A DNA stretch of 64,000 nucleotides from Clostridium estertheticum. Lineage in GTDB: Bacteria > Bacillota > Clostridia > Clostridiales > Clostridiaceae. This document shows positions 35,375 through 44,478 of the stretch, piece after piece. The notes beneath the pieces were generated by a model, which was not told where the DNA came from, did no database searches, and saw only the letters and a program-made list of their open reading frames with translations. The stretch spans positions 3,493,001 through 3,557,000 of the forward strand of contig NZ_JAAMNH020000001.1 in assembly GCF_011065935.2 (NCBI RefSeq). The letters run 5' to 3'. Numbering within the stretch: position 1 is the stretch's first letter; every line of letters starts with the position of its first letter. Both the position numbers and the translations under genes were made by a program.

Positions 35375-36115
35375 CTAATTTACCCTTTCTAAATATATGT
35401 CTTTAAAAGTACTTTCCTGAATTACTCTCACACTTCTAATCTTAATTAGTTCAAGTAATGCTAAAAACGTGACAATAACTTCTATTTTTGATGAATATCC
35501 AATGATTAACTTTGAAAAATATACTTTTCCAAATAAATTAAGTGCTTCTTTTAATTCTTCCATCTTATCTTCTATTTTGTATTCATCCACTAATATTTTT
35601 TTATTTATGATATTATCAACATTCATTTTATTTATATATTGCTGCATTAAATTGTTGTACAAATTATACAAATCAAGCATTGTAACATTTTTTAGAAAAT
35701 CTATTTCTTTAGTGCTTTTATTATCTTCTTCTATTATTTCTGGTTTCTTACTAAACATTATACCTGCTCCCTGCTCTAGTATCTTTAAGTCTTCCGCTAC
35801 AGCTTTATATTTCCTATATTCTATTAATTTATTTAATAATTCCGCTTCTACATCATTTTCTTCTTCTTTACTGTTTTCCTCTTTATTTTTAGGTAATAAT
35901 CGTTTGGATTTAATTTGAATTAAAGTTGCAGCTATAACAATGAATTCCGATGTTACTTCTAAATCCATTTCACTCATAGTTTTAAGATACTCCAAGTACT
36001 GATTGGTAATTTCATAAATATTAATGTCATAAATGTTCATCTCATTTTTCTTAATAAGATGCAATAACAAGTCAAAAGGGCCTTCAAAATTAGTTACTTT
36101 AATACTTAATGGCAT
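35375..36115 (-). CDS. scpA: Segregation and condensation protein A
   Basis: ScpA is the kleisin subunit of the Smc-ScpAB complex. The 246-residue protein has the N-terminal FEGPFDLLLHLIKKNEMNIYDI segment that binds the Smc neck, and the C-terminal winged helix (KIEVIVTFLALLELIKIRSVRVIQE) that closes on the Smc head, joined by an acidic linker. I take the ATG 36115 because AGGAGAG is 7 bases upstream; a GTG two codons earlier is too near it. Confidence 0.95.
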   Translation of the reverse strand: MPLSIKVTNFEGPFDLLLHLIKKNEMNIYDINIYEITNQYLEYLKTMSEMDLEVTSEFIVIAATLIQIKSKRLLPKNKEENSKEEENDVEAELLNKLIEYRKYKAVAEDLKILEQGAGIMFSKKPEIIEEDNKSTKEIDFLKNVTMLDLYNLYNNLMQQYINKMNVDNIINKKILVDEYKIEDKMEELKEALNLFGKVYFSKLIIGYSSKIEVIVTFLALLELIKIRSVRVIQESTFKDIYLERVN

Positions 36116-36272
36116 GTACACTCTCTCCTAAATAAAATTTTAATTATAAAGAAATATGGCATTTATATTAGTTTCTTTATATTATGCTATTTTAAGTATA
36201 GTGCATCTTAAAATAAATAACTAGTCAGTATGTAATTTAAAAAGAAAAATATACTATATTATAAAAAAAATC

Positions 36273-36306
36273 AGCTTCCAAGCAAAGTTTTTTTTGCCTA
36301 GAAGCT
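36273..36306 (-). terminator. Terminator of dacF
   Basis: AGCTTC/GAAGCT outer and GCAAA/TTTGC inner pairing, followed on the minus strand by a T8 run. Confidence 0.85.
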
Positions 36307-36336
36307 ATACTTTTATATCACAATAAATGTATTAAC

Positions 36337-37530
36337 TTAGATTGCTCTATCAAAAAGGTCAGTAAAATTATTTTTAATATTATCCCACACTCTAGATTTT
36401 TTAATATCTCTATCACTATAGATAATAATCTTACCTCTTAATTCATTATCAACATATATTTCACAAAATCCAATAGCCACATCTTTTTTATACTCTTTCA
36501 AGCCTTCCTCTAAAACAAACTTTTTAGTGATTTCATTTTTCTTACCTCTCTCAAGAGTTATAAGAAAATTTTCTTTTGCTTTAGCTATTAGAAATTTATC
36601 AGCTTTTTTATTTAGTGGTATTTTTTCCAATTCTTCATCTTTTGCTATTACTTTTTTAGTTTCAAATTTAGAGAAGCCATAGTTCATTAACATGCTAGCA
36701 TCACTATTTCTTATTTTATAAGTTGGTGCGCCCATAATTATTGCTAGCATTCGTACATTATTTCTTACTGCGGTGGCAGAAATACAGTATTTCGCCTCGC
36801 TTGTGAATCCAGTTTTAAGTCCATCACAACCATCAAAAAATCTAACAAGTTTATTGTGATTTACAAGACCTATAGGAGTCTTTCTCCCTTCAGTAATAGT
36901 TTCCATATAAGTTCCTGAATATTTCAGTATTTTAGGATGTTTTAATAACTCTCTAGACATAATTGAAATATCATAGGCAGAGGTAAGATGTCCATCCGCA
37001 CTTAGCCCAGTGCAGTTTTTAAAAGCTGTATCTTTCATATCGAGACTTTTTGCTTTTTCATTCATCATAGTTACAAATGCACCTTCACTGCCCCCTAAAT
37101 ACTCAGCCATCGCGACTGCTGCATCATTTCCTGAGGCAATAGAAATGCCTTTTAATATTTCTTCCACAGTTCTAATTTCACCAGTATCAAGTATCATACT
37201 GCTTCCACCCATTTTCTTTGAGTTTTCACTTATAGTTATTTTATCTTGTAATTTAATCTTACCTGCATCTATAGCCTCCATAGCGAGTAGCATAGTCATT
37301 ATTTTTGTTACTGAGGCCGGAGCAAATTTTTCATGAGAATTTTTTTCATATATTATTTTTCCACTAGACGGCTCCATTAATAGTGCTGACTTTGCTTCTA
37401 CTTGAATTCCGCTACTAACCTTATTTTCTCCTTCCGCCTTTGCTGAAATTGTAAAAACCTGTGTGGTAAAAATTAAGGATAAAAACAAACATACTAAACT
37501 TTTAATATTTCTTTTCATATTTCTTTTCAT
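36337..37530 (-). CDS. dacF: D-alanyl-D-alanine carboxypeptidase DacF-like, copy 2
   Basis: A 397-residue secreted PBP5-type carboxypeptidase. The signal peptide covers about residues 1-32 (ending ISAKAEG). Motifs are SVTK at 73-76, SGNDAAVAM and KTGFTSEAKYC. The C-terminal domain and a basic amphipathic end (NNFTDLFDRAI region) fit a membrane anchor. I start at ATG 37530, after GAGGAGG; the frame is open five codons more. Located near scpAB and spoIIM as dacF is in many clostridia, it may act on spore cortex or vegetative wall; its expression stage cannot be told. Confidence 0.92.
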   Translation of the reverse strand: MKRNMKRNIKSLVCLFLSLIFTTQVFTISAKAEGENKVSSGIQVEAKSALLMEPSSGKIIYEKNSHEKFAPASVTKIMTMLLAMEAIDAGKIKLQDKITISENSKKMGGSSMILDTGEIRTVEEILKGISIASGNDAAVAMAEYLGGSEGAFVTMMNEKAKSLDMKDTAFKNCTGLSADGHLTSAYDISIMSRELLKHPKILKYSGTYMETITEGRKTPIGLVNHNKLVRFFDGCDGLKTGFTSEAKYCISATAVRNNVRMLAIIMGAPTYKIRNSDASMLMNYGFSKFETKKVIAKDEELEKIPLNKKADKFLIAKAKENFLITLERGKKNEITKKFVLEEGLKEYKKDVAIGFCEIYVDNELRGKIIIYSDRDIKKSRVWDNIKNNFTDLFDRAI

Positions 37531-37680
37531 ATGGTTCCTCCTCATGTTTCTTTCCGCTAGACAACAATTATTATGTGCTGTCTACCTTGTTCAAAATTTA
37601 TATCATTATTTTTACCAAGTTACCACAATATTATCACTATTTATTTAAATAAAATAAAAAAAATTATTATACTCATTAAA

Positions 37681-37727
37681 CAAAATAAAAACCCGCCTTC
37701 ATATTTGAGAGCTGGTTTTTGTTTTAT
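37681..37727 (-). terminator. Terminator after spoIIM and its small partner
   Basis: AAAAACC pairs with GGTTTTT across a partially paired loop, with T-rich flanks on both strands. Confidence 0.65.
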
Positions 37728-37803
37728 TAAATTCTATTAGTGCAAATAAATTGCTCATAATATTTCTCCCATATTATAGTAAATATTGTTGTTTATAAAG
37801 AAT

Positions 37804-38031
37804 TTAGCCTCTAAAAAACAAATAAAATGTAAGAATGTAACTATAAGCTAATTTATAGTTTTTATCAACTAATTTGTAAACAAATATAGAATTTTTGTAA
37901 ATTGTTGTATTATTAATTATATTTTGAAGTAAATACTCCACAGCTTTAGGTAAGAAAACTCCAATTACTAGTAAAATTACAAAGCATTTTATCGTTAGCA
38001 TTACAAAACGCAATAATTCCTTATGCCTCAT
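37804..38031 (-). CDS. Small membrane protein coupled to spoIIM, 75 aa
   Basis: A 75-residue protein with a strong transmembrane helix (about 9-35, FVMLTIKCFVILLVIGVFL) and a shorter hydrophobic end (YILTFYLFF). I know no family. Its ATG overlaps the spoIIM stop in ATGA, so it should be translated together with spoIIM. Coupling to a sporulation gene suggests a role in the same stage, but this is inferred only from position. Confidence 0.6.
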   Translation of the reverse strand: MRHKELLRFVMLTIKCFVILLVIGVFLPKAVEYLLQNIINNTTIYKNSIFVYKLVDKNYKLAYSYILTFYLFFRG

Positions 38032-38678
38032 TTACTTACGCTTCCCAAATTATTAATAAGATGTTTAATAAAATATGGTGCAATATAGGATTCTATAATT
38101 ATCCCTATAAACAAGAATGCTATTATTACAATAAATATTACGCTATAATACATAATTCTGCTAGATATACTACTTGTCCATTGTTTATTAAACTTATCTT
38201 TAAGTAACATTATAGAAAATTCCATTGATACAACAGATGCAAAGATAACGCATGGAATATAGATCAAATTTTGAGGCAGAACCCCTAGTGCTGCAATTCC
38301 AATACCGCTTTTTCCAAGACCGCTAATCATAAAGCTAAATGTAAATCCAACTGTAAATCCTTTCAATAAATCAATAATTATGATTATTGGTATTCCTACA
38401 ATGGTTAAACCTAAAAACCAAAGAAAAATAATCACAGGTAGATTATTTTTAAGTGATTGAAAAAATATTAACTTATAACTAATCCCATTTGTATTTGAAG
38501 GGTCGATAAAATTCATCAAGTAATTTACTAAATCATTTTTTTCAATCTCCCCCATGTATTTCACACTATAGATTCCTAATATTATACCTGTAAATACACA
38601 AAGAATACTTATAATATATAGCCAGAAATTTTCTTGTATATGTTTGTTTATATTACTTATTAGTGTATTAGATGACAT
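38028..38678 (-). CDS. spoIIM: Stage II sporulation protein M
   Basis: SpoIIM is a polytopic membrane protein of the SpoIIDMP machine, which remodels peptidoglycan so that the mother cell can engulf the forespore. The 216-residue sequence has five hydrophobic segments. Its GLTIVGIPIIIIIDLLKGFTVGFTFSFMI and ALGVLPQNLIYIPCVIFAS blocks are the conserved core of the family. AGGGGGAA precedes the ATG. It is placed near spo0A, as in other clostridia. Confidence 0.93.
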   Translation of the reverse strand: MSSNTLISNINKHIQENFWLYIISILCVFTGIILGIYSVKYMGEIEKNDLVNYLMNFIDPSNTNGISYKLIFFQSLKNNLPVIIFLWFLGLTIVGIPIIIIIDLLKGFTVGFTFSFMISGLGKSGIGIAALGVLPQNLIYIPCVIFASVVSMEFSIMLLKDKFNKQWTSSISSRIMYYSVIFIVIIAFLFIGIIIESYIAPYFIKHLINNLGSVSK

Positions 38679-38892
38679 AACTTATTCCCCCTTTGTTTAT
38701 CATTTTTCTTATTAATCAGTACTCATAATAAATTGTAAAATTAAAAGTAAATAATTATAAAATGAATATTATAACTTATTTCATATTTATGATAATAAAG
38801 GGGGTTATATGCATACTTAGTTTAACATTTTTAACAAATAATTTTATATTGCTTTTATAGTTTTTGTAATTTGTATTTTCGTTAAAAAAATA

Positions 38893-38926
38893 ATACAACC
38901 CTATGCATAGTGCACGTAGGTTGTAT
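38893..38926 (-). terminator. Terminator of spo0A
   Basis: ATACAACC / GGTTGTAT with an extra TA pair, followed on the minus strand by a T-run (ATTATTTTTTT). Confidence 0.88.
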
Positions 38927-38932
38927 CACTTA

Positions 38933-39748
38933 TCAACTTACTCTGTTTTGTAATCTTAACTTATCAGCTACCATAGCTATAAATTCACTATTTGTTGGTT
39001 TGCCTTTAGCATTGTGTATAGTGTACCCAAATATCTTATTTATAGTTTCAACTTGACCACGTCCCCATGCTACTTCTATAGCATGCCTTATTGCTCTCTC
39101 TACTCTGCTAGCAGTTGTATTGAATTTTTTAGCAATAGATGGATATAACTCTTTTGTTACTGCAGATAAGAGTTCAATATCATTTACTACCATAGTAATT
39201 GCTTCTCTTAAATACATATATCCTTTAATATGAGCTGGTACACCAATTTCATGAATTATACTTGTGATTTCAGCTTCTAAATCCATTGGTTCATTTCGAC
39301 TGGTTTTTCTAGGTTCAGTTGTGTCAATAAAAGAAATTGATTTCTTGCTATGATCACTAGAAATTGTATTATTAAACATCTGTCTTATTCTTTTTGTAAA
39401 AACATCCATATCGAAAGGTTTTACTACATAATAATCTGCTCCCAAAGTAATAGCTCTTTGTGTAATTTTATCTTGACCTACCGCAGATAATACTATTATT
39501 TTAGGTATCGGATCAAGATCCATGCTGCCTAATCTTTCTAGAACACCAAGACCATCTAAATGAGGCATTATTATGTCTAATACTACTAAATCAGGTTTTC
39601 TCTCTTTTATTAGTTTAAGAGCTTCTATTCCGTCCTTTGCAATGCCTGTAACTACAATATCCCTTTGGCTTAACAGATAATCATTTAATATATTACAGAA
39701 TTCTTTATTATCATCTGCAATAAGCACACTAATTCTAGGCTCTTCCAT
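38933..39748 (-). CDS. spo0A: Sporulation master response regulator Spo0A
   Basis: The 271-residue regulator turns on sporulation and, in solventogenic clostridia, other stationary-phase genes. The receiver domain has the acidic pocket (ADDN at 11-14) and the phosphorylated Asp58 in LVVLDIIMP. The DNA-binding domain has its recognition helix in TASRVERAIRHAIEVAWGRG, identical in type to known Spo0A. I start at the ATG 39748 (AAGGGGGAG upstream); an open frame extends 16 codons further without signal. A sigma-H promoter and a 0A box lie upstream at 39804-39830. No kinase gene is nearby, as usual in clostridia. Confidence 0.98.
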   Translation of the reverse strand: MEEPRISVLIADDNKEFCNILNDYLLSQRDIVVTGIAKDGIEALKLIKERKPDLVVLDIIMPHLDGLGVLERLGSMDLDPIPKIIVLSAVGQDKITQRAITLGADYYVVKPFDMDVFTKRIRQMFNNTISSDHSKKSISFIDTTEPRKTSRNEPMDLEAEITSIIHEIGVPAHIKGYMYLREAITMVVNDIELLSAVTKELYPSIAKKFNTTASRVERAIRHAIEVAWGRGQVETINKIFGYTIHNAKGKPTNSEFIAMVADKLRLQNRVS

Positions 39749-39803
39749 ATTATAACTCCCCCTTACAAATAAATTACCGTTTCCATAACTTAACAAATTA
39801 TAA

Positions 39804-39830
39804 ATTCGACAAAAGAATTTTAATTCCTTC
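39804..39830 (-). promoter_or_regulatory. Sigma-H promoter overlapping a 0A box upstream of spo0A
   Basis: On the minus strand GAAGGAATT and GTCGAAT are separated by 11 bp, matching the sigma-H consensus (RnAGGAWWW, N11-12, RnnGAAT). TTTGTCGAA at 39813-39805, an exact 0A box core TGTCGAA, overlaps its -10. This predicts sigma-H-driven and Spo0A-controlled spo0A expression. Confidence 0.75.
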
Positions 39831-39886
39831 TAATATTGAAAAAAATTACAAATAAATAAAAATTTATTATTATTTGTAAAATAAAA

Positions 39887-39902
39887 GATAGCATTTGCTA
39901 TC
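39887..39902 (-). terminator. Terminator of spoIVB
   Basis: GGATAGC-AAAT-GCTATC hairpin followed by TTTTATTTT on the minus strand. A second inverted repeat (TTACAAATAA at 39846 / TTATTTGTAA at 39870) lies between it and the spo0A promoter. Confidence 0.8.
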
Positions 39903-39950
39903 CTTTACCTGTTAATCTCTATTTTACCTCTTTTTTTTTAAAATTGCTAG

Positions 39951-41072
39951 TTATTTTGATATTATGCCAGCATCTTTAAGCATCCATTCTATATATATTC
40001 CGTACCCCATATCAGGTTTATTAATTAAAACATGAGTAACCGCTCCAATAATTTTATTATTCTGAATTATCGGACTACCGCTCATACCTTGCACTATACC
40101 TCCAGTTTTTTCTAGAAGTCTAGAATCTGTAATTTTAATAATCATACTTTTAGATCCAGATGTATTTTGAGGTAATAGTTTCTGAATTTCTATTTGAAAC
40201 AATTCAGGTTCAGTTCCGTTTATAGTAGTTAGAATTTCAGCTTTACCTTCTTTAATTTCATTTCTTAAACCAATTTTCATAGGCTTATTAAATTTACTAT
40301 TAATAAGGCTTTTAGCTCCGTTCCCAAATATACCGCATTCTGTATTTTTTATTATTTGTCCTTTTGTTTTATTTTCATCTATAAAAAGGCCTCTTAATTC
40401 TCCCGGATTTCCTCTTGTTCCTTTTTTTATAGATACGATATTAGATGATACAATTACTCCATTACTAACACTTAAAATCGTTCCTGTATCTGCATCTGTA
40501 ATGGGATGGCCAAGAGCCGCAAATTTTTTAGTTTTATCATCATATAGTGTTAATGTTCCTACACCTGCCGTTGAATCCCTTACCCATAATCCAATTTTTC
40601 TTTTCCCATCTTTAGAATCCACTGTAGGTTTAACCTTTATATCAAAGGTATTTAAATTATTTTTTCTCTGTATTTTTAAGGTAATATAAGAATTATTTTC
40701 CCTATTAACAAATCTCGTTACATCTTCCGCACGATTTATTTCAATATCATTTATTTTTATTATACTATCTCCTATCTGCACACCTGAAGTTGCCGCAGGA
40801 CTTGCTATTTTCCCCTTACTGCTATCAATATCAGATAAAGCTACTACTAGGACACCTTTAATATTCAATTTAACACCAATTGGTTGTCCTCCTGGGTAAA
40901 CCATGATTTCTGCATTACCTTGATCCACTTTTGCAATTTGGCTAAAATATACGCCTCCAATAGGTCTATCAAATTTAGCAAGAAGGTTATTTTGTGTTTT
41001 AAAGTATCCACTTAAAGCAATAATTACTAGAGGTGTCATAATCCAACATATTAAATTAAATCTCTTCTTCAT
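39951..41072 (-). CDS. spoIVB: SpoIVB peptidase
   Basis: SpoIVB is the serine protease that the forespore secretes into the intermembrane space to trigger pro-sigma-K processing. The 373-residue protein has an N-terminal signal anchor (about 9-24), a PDZ domain (about 100-150: ATSGVQIGDSIIKINDIEI) and an S55 peptidase domain with LGHPITDADTG and the catalytic serine in GMSGSPII. AAGGAGG precedes the ATG. Upstream on the minus strand GCATA (41137-41133) may be the -35 of a forespore sigma-G or sigma-F promoter; the -10 match is weak. The recN-spoIVB-spo0A order is conserved. Confidence 0.96.
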   Translation of the reverse strand: MKKRFNLICWIMTPLVIIALSGYFKTQNNLLAKFDRPIGGVYFSQIAKVDQGNAEIMVYPGGQPIGVKLNIKGVLVVALSDIDSSKGKIASPAATSGVQIGDSIIKINDIEINRAEDVTRFVNRENNSYITLKIQRKNNLNTFDIKVKPTVDSKDGKRKIGLWVRDSTAGVGTLTLYDDKTKKFAALGHPITDADTGTILSVSNGVIVSSNIVSIKKGTRGNPGELRGLFIDENKTKGQIIKNTECGIFGNGAKSLINSKFNKPMKIGLRNEIKEGKAEILTTINGTEPELFQIEIQKLLPQNTSGSKSMIIKITDSRLLEKTGGIVQGMSGSPIIQNNKIIGAVTHVLINKPDMGYGIYIEWMLKDAGIISK

Positions 41073-41425
41073 GTGCTTTACCTCCTTATCTCTTATAGTT
41101 ATAACTTTAAGTTACCCTCGACTTCTTTACATTATGCTATAACATTAATTCAATAATAGTTAAACAAATAGATTGAAAACTAATTTATCATAAATTAAAT
41201 AAATTATTCTTCATTTCAATTATTTTCACATTTTTTTATAAATTTCATAGTGGCAAATTTGTTATTATATATAGAAATAGGATTTTCAAGCTTACTATAT
41301 TTTCCGAAAAGATAACTAATAATAAAAAAAATCATCAATGATGCATTTAACATCATTGATGATTTTATTTTTCCCTATAAAACATATTTTTATTACTATA
41401 TTATTTTTAAAAACAAAAACTAAAT
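41073..41425. other. Intergenic region between recN and spoIVB
   Basis: 353 bp without a gene. It holds the spoIVB leader and possible forespore promoter (about 41110-41140) and the recN terminator hairpin at 41328-41366. The remaining part is plain AT-rich sequence. Confidence 0.65.
41328..41366. terminator. Terminator of recN
   Basis: A perfect 16 bp stem of AAAATCATCAATGATG and its complement with a 7-base loop, T-runs on both sides. Confidence 0.9.
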
Positions 41426-43108
41426 TTACTTTTGATTTTTGGCCATATTTATCATTTCTTTAGAATTTTCTAAAGTTAATTTCGTAACCTCGGTCCCACC
41501 TATCATTCTGGCTATTTCCTGTTGTTTTTCACCATCATTCATTTTTATAATACTAGTATAAGTTTTATCATTTATAACATTTTTAGATATTAAATAATTT
41601 GTATCCGCCATACTAGCTATTTGAGGTAAATGAGTTACGCAGAATATCTGATGATTTTTAGATATTAAATACATTTTTTCCGCAACACATTGTGCAATTC
41701 TACCACTAATACCAGTATCTATTTCATCAAATATAACAGTAGGTATTTCATCCTTATCGACGAACACAGTTTTCAGTGCAAGCATTATACGTGACAATTC
41801 TCCTCCAGACACAATAGCTTCTAGTGGGCTCAGTGGTTCTCCGGGATTAGTAGATATACAAAATTGAACCTTATCACATCCGTTTTCATAAAATTCGTCT
41901 TCTAATTTTACCTCTATGTAGAATTTACTTTTTTCAAGTCCAATATAATTTAATTCATCTTTTATTTTATCCTGGAGCTCTTTTGAAATATCACATCTAA
42001 TTCCATGAATCTCGTCCCCTATAATTCTCATTTCACGCTCTAAAACTATTTTTTCATTTTTAAGACGAGTAATTATTTCACTACTATTAGTTAATTCTTC
42101 AAACTCAGCTTCAATTTTTTCTTTATATTCAAAAATTTCTTCAATAGTGGCTCCATATTTCCTTTTGCAAATGTTAATTTGGCTTATTCTGCTATTTAAA
42201 TATTCCAATTCACTTTCATCATAGTAGATTGTTTCTTTTAAGTTTCTGAGGTCTGTAATGTTTTCTTCTATATTATAGTAGCTTTCTTCTATAGAGTCTG
42301 TAATTGTCTTTATCTTTTCCATATGCTTTTCTATGGTTCGGAGTTCCTTAATAGCAATAGCTAAATTATAAAAAACAGAAGTATTTTCCTCATCGCTAAT
42401 ATATAACAATCCGTAGCTTTTTGATAGATGTTTCTCCAATTTTTCTGCATTACTGATGATAGCATACTTTTCTAAAAGTTCTTCATCTTCACCAATTTTG
42501 ATATTAGTATTATTAATTTCTTCTATTTGGTAATTCAAAAAATCAATTCTCTTAGCACGTTGTCCTTCATTTCCTTCAAGTTTGTGAATCTTATTTTTAA
42601 TCTGGGTAAGCCTTGCATATTTATCATTATATCCTGCAAGAACCTCATTGATCTTATCCCCACCAAAGGAATCCACATAAAATATATGATTAACACTATC
42701 TAATAAATTATGATTATCATGTTGGCCATGAATATCTAGTAATGTCTTACTAATATATTTAACCTTTGAAAGTAGCAATGATTTACCATTAACTTTAGCA
42801 ATACTTTTTCCAGATTGAAAGGTTTCCCGACTTACAATTACCATGTCCTCATAATCAATTTCCATATCATCTAGTGCATCTTTGTTATTTTTATTATCGA
42901 TGGTAAAGATAGCCTCAACATAAGTTTTGTCTTCCCCTGTTCGAATTGTGTTCTTATTAAATTTTCCCCCTAGCACATAATTTATAGCATCAATCAAAAT
43001 TGATTTTCCTGCTCCCGTTTCACCAGAAAGCACGTTAAATCCTCCATCAAAATTAATACTTAAATTTTCAATTAAAGCAAAATTTATGATATTTAATTGT
43101 AGGAGCAT
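41426..43108 (-). CDS. recN: DNA repair protein RecN
   Basis: RecN is an SMC-like ATPase that acts early at double-strand breaks. The 560-residue protein has Walker A GETGAGKS at 29-36, a long coiled-coil middle (about 150-370), the ABC signature LSPLEAIVSGGELSRIMLALK, and Walker B TVIFDEIDTGISG. AGGGGGAG precedes the ATG. It is 12 bp after argR, in the conserved argR-recN pair. Confidence 0.97.
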   Translation of the reverse strand: MLLQLNIINFALIENLSINFDGGFNVLSGETGAGKSILIDAINYVLGGKFNKNTIRTGEDKTYVEAIFTIDNKNNKDALDDMEIDYEDMVIVSRETFQSGKSIAKVNGKSLLLSKVKYISKTLLDIHGQHDNHNLLDSVNHIFYVDSFGGDKINEVLAGYNDKYARLTQIKNKIHKLEGNEGQRAKRIDFLNYQIEEINNTNIKIGEDEELLEKYAIISNAEKLEKHLSKSYGLLYISDEENTSVFYNLAIAIKELRTIEKHMEKIKTITDSIEESYYNIEENITDLRNLKETIYYDESELEYLNSRISQINICKRKYGATIEEIFEYKEKIEAEFEELTNSSEIITRLKNEKIVLEREMRIIGDEIHGIRCDISKELQDKIKDELNYIGLEKSKFYIEVKLEDEFYENGCDKVQFCISTNPGEPLSPLEAIVSGGELSRIMLALKTVFVDKDEIPTVIFDEIDTGISGRIAQCVAEKMYLISKNHQIFCVTHLPQIASMADTNYLISKNVINDKTYTSIIKMNDGEKQQEIARMIGGTEVTKLTLENSKEMINMAKNQK

Positions 43109-43119
43109 ACTGACTCCCC

Positions 43120-43572
43120 CTATTCGTTAATCATTTTTTTAATTTTTTGGACTATCACTTTTGTATCTTCTTCATTTCTAGCTAAAATAAAAACAGTATT
43201 ATCTCCAGCTATAGTTCCTACAATACCATTGAATTTTAATGAATCTAAAGCCTCAGCAGCAGCTGGTGCAGATCCAGATATAGTTTTCAATACTATAAAT
43301 TTATCTACATTGTCAACATAAAGCACGGTTTGGCAAAAAATATTAACCAATTTATTTGATAAGAAGCTATCCTCTGGAGAAATAGTAGCATATTTGTGAG
43401 TCCCATGTGAATTCATTACCTTAATTAATTTTAGTTCTTTTATGTCTCTAGATACGGTTGCTTGAGTAATATCAAAGCCTTTACTTCTTAGTTCTTCAGC
43501 TAACTGCTCTTGAGTTTCAACTTCTTTAGACTGAATGATCTCAATTATTTTCGCATGACGTGCAATCTTCAT
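43120..43572 (-). CDS. argR: Arginine repressor ArgR
   Basis: ArgR represses arginine synthesis genes and activates catabolism when arginine is bound. The 150-residue protein has a winged-helix N-terminus (KIARHAKIIEIIQSKEVETQEQLAEELRSKG and ITQATVSRDIKEL) and a hexamerisation and arginine-binding C-domain (GTIAGDNTVFILAR). I use the ATG 43572 after GAGGGAGAG; a GTG five codons earlier belongs to the same site. It overlaps the nadK end by 32 bp. Confidence 0.95.
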   Translation of the reverse strand: MKIARHAKIIEIIQSKEVETQEQLAEELRSKGFDITQATVSRDIKELKLIKVMNSHGTHKYATISPEDSFLSNKLVNIFCQTVLYVDNVDKFIVLKTISGSAPAAAEALDSLKFNGIVGTIAGDNTVFILARNEEDTKVIVQKIKKMINE

Positions 43573-44422
43573 TTTTCTCTCCCTCACAATCTGTGGTTCT
43601 AGAAATTATTTTTTTTCTTAAAATTTCAAAATAATTATAATCATTAAATTTAACCAATCTACATTTTTTGTCTGAAACACTTACTAATATTTTTTCATAG
43701 TTATTTAGCTTTATTGCCCGTTGTCCATCCAGTGTCAAAAATATGCTTTCATGTTCACTTTTTATGCTTATTGATATTTCACTTTTACCGTCCAGCACTA
43801 TAGTTCTCATAGATAGTGATAATGGGCAAATAGGCGTTACAGCTATAACATCTAAATTAGGATAAATTATAGGACCACCTGCTGATAGCGAATAAGCTGT
43901 AGACCCTGTTGGTGTAGCTATTATAAGTCCATCCCCTACAAAATCAATATAGAACTTATTATCTATGTGAAGTTCATATTTAACAACTCTTGCTAGTGTT
44001 CCCTTGGAAACAACTATATCATTTAAAGCAGTATATTCTTCATTGCTTGCTCTATTAGGCAAGGTACACTTAAGAATCATTCTATCTTCTACATAATAAT
44101 CTTCTTCAATAAATCTTTTCATAGCATTTTCAAATTCTCTTAGCTCCACACTGGAAAGAAAGCCTAAATTACCTATATTCACTCCGAGTATTGGGATACT
44201 CGCATTATTTAGATTTCGTGATGTTAATAAAATCGTCCCATCTCCACCTAATGCAATTATAATATCTAAATCCTTATATTTTATATCTTCAAGGCCAATT
44301 GAATCTTTAAACATAAATATATTAGTATCATCAATATATTTGCTAATAATATTTCTTACATGTTTAATTATCTTGCCATCTTTATCCTTTGTGGTATTTA
44401 TATTAATGCCAATGCTTTTCAT
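43541..44422 (-). CDS. nadK: NAD kinase
   Basis: NadK phosphorylates NAD to NADP. The 293-residue protein has the conserved GGDGT at 59-63, NIGNLGFLSS, TALNDIVVSKG, and the glycine-rich GSTAYSLSAGGPI motif. AAGGAG precedes the ATG. It lies between tlyA and argR as in most clostridia. The region coding for its last ten residues also contains the argR start. Confidence 0.96.
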   Translation of the reverse strand: MKSIGININTTKDKDGKIIKHVRNIISKYIDDTNIFMFKDSIGLEDIKYKDLDIIIALGGDGTILLTSRNLNNASIPILGVNIGNLGFLSSVELREFENAMKRFIEEDYYVEDRMILKCTLPNRASNEEYTALNDIVVSKGTLARVVKYELHIDNKFYIDFVGDGLIIATPTGSTAYSLSAGGPIIYPNLDVIAVTPICPLSLSMRTIVLDGKSEISISIKSEHESIFLTLDGQRAIKLNNYEKILVSVSDKKCRLVKFNDYNYFEILRKKIISRTTDCEGEKNEDCTSCENN

Positions 44423-44478
44423 AATTTCTCCTTGCCCTTCTTAGCAAATATCAACTATTAATTTTTGCCTCATTGCCC

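Noticed and set aside
32408..37530. Recent tandem duplication of the two D,D-carboxypeptidases
   Set aside because: They share motifs only; the sequences differ over most of their length and unrelated genes lie between, so duplication is old or they were acquired separately.
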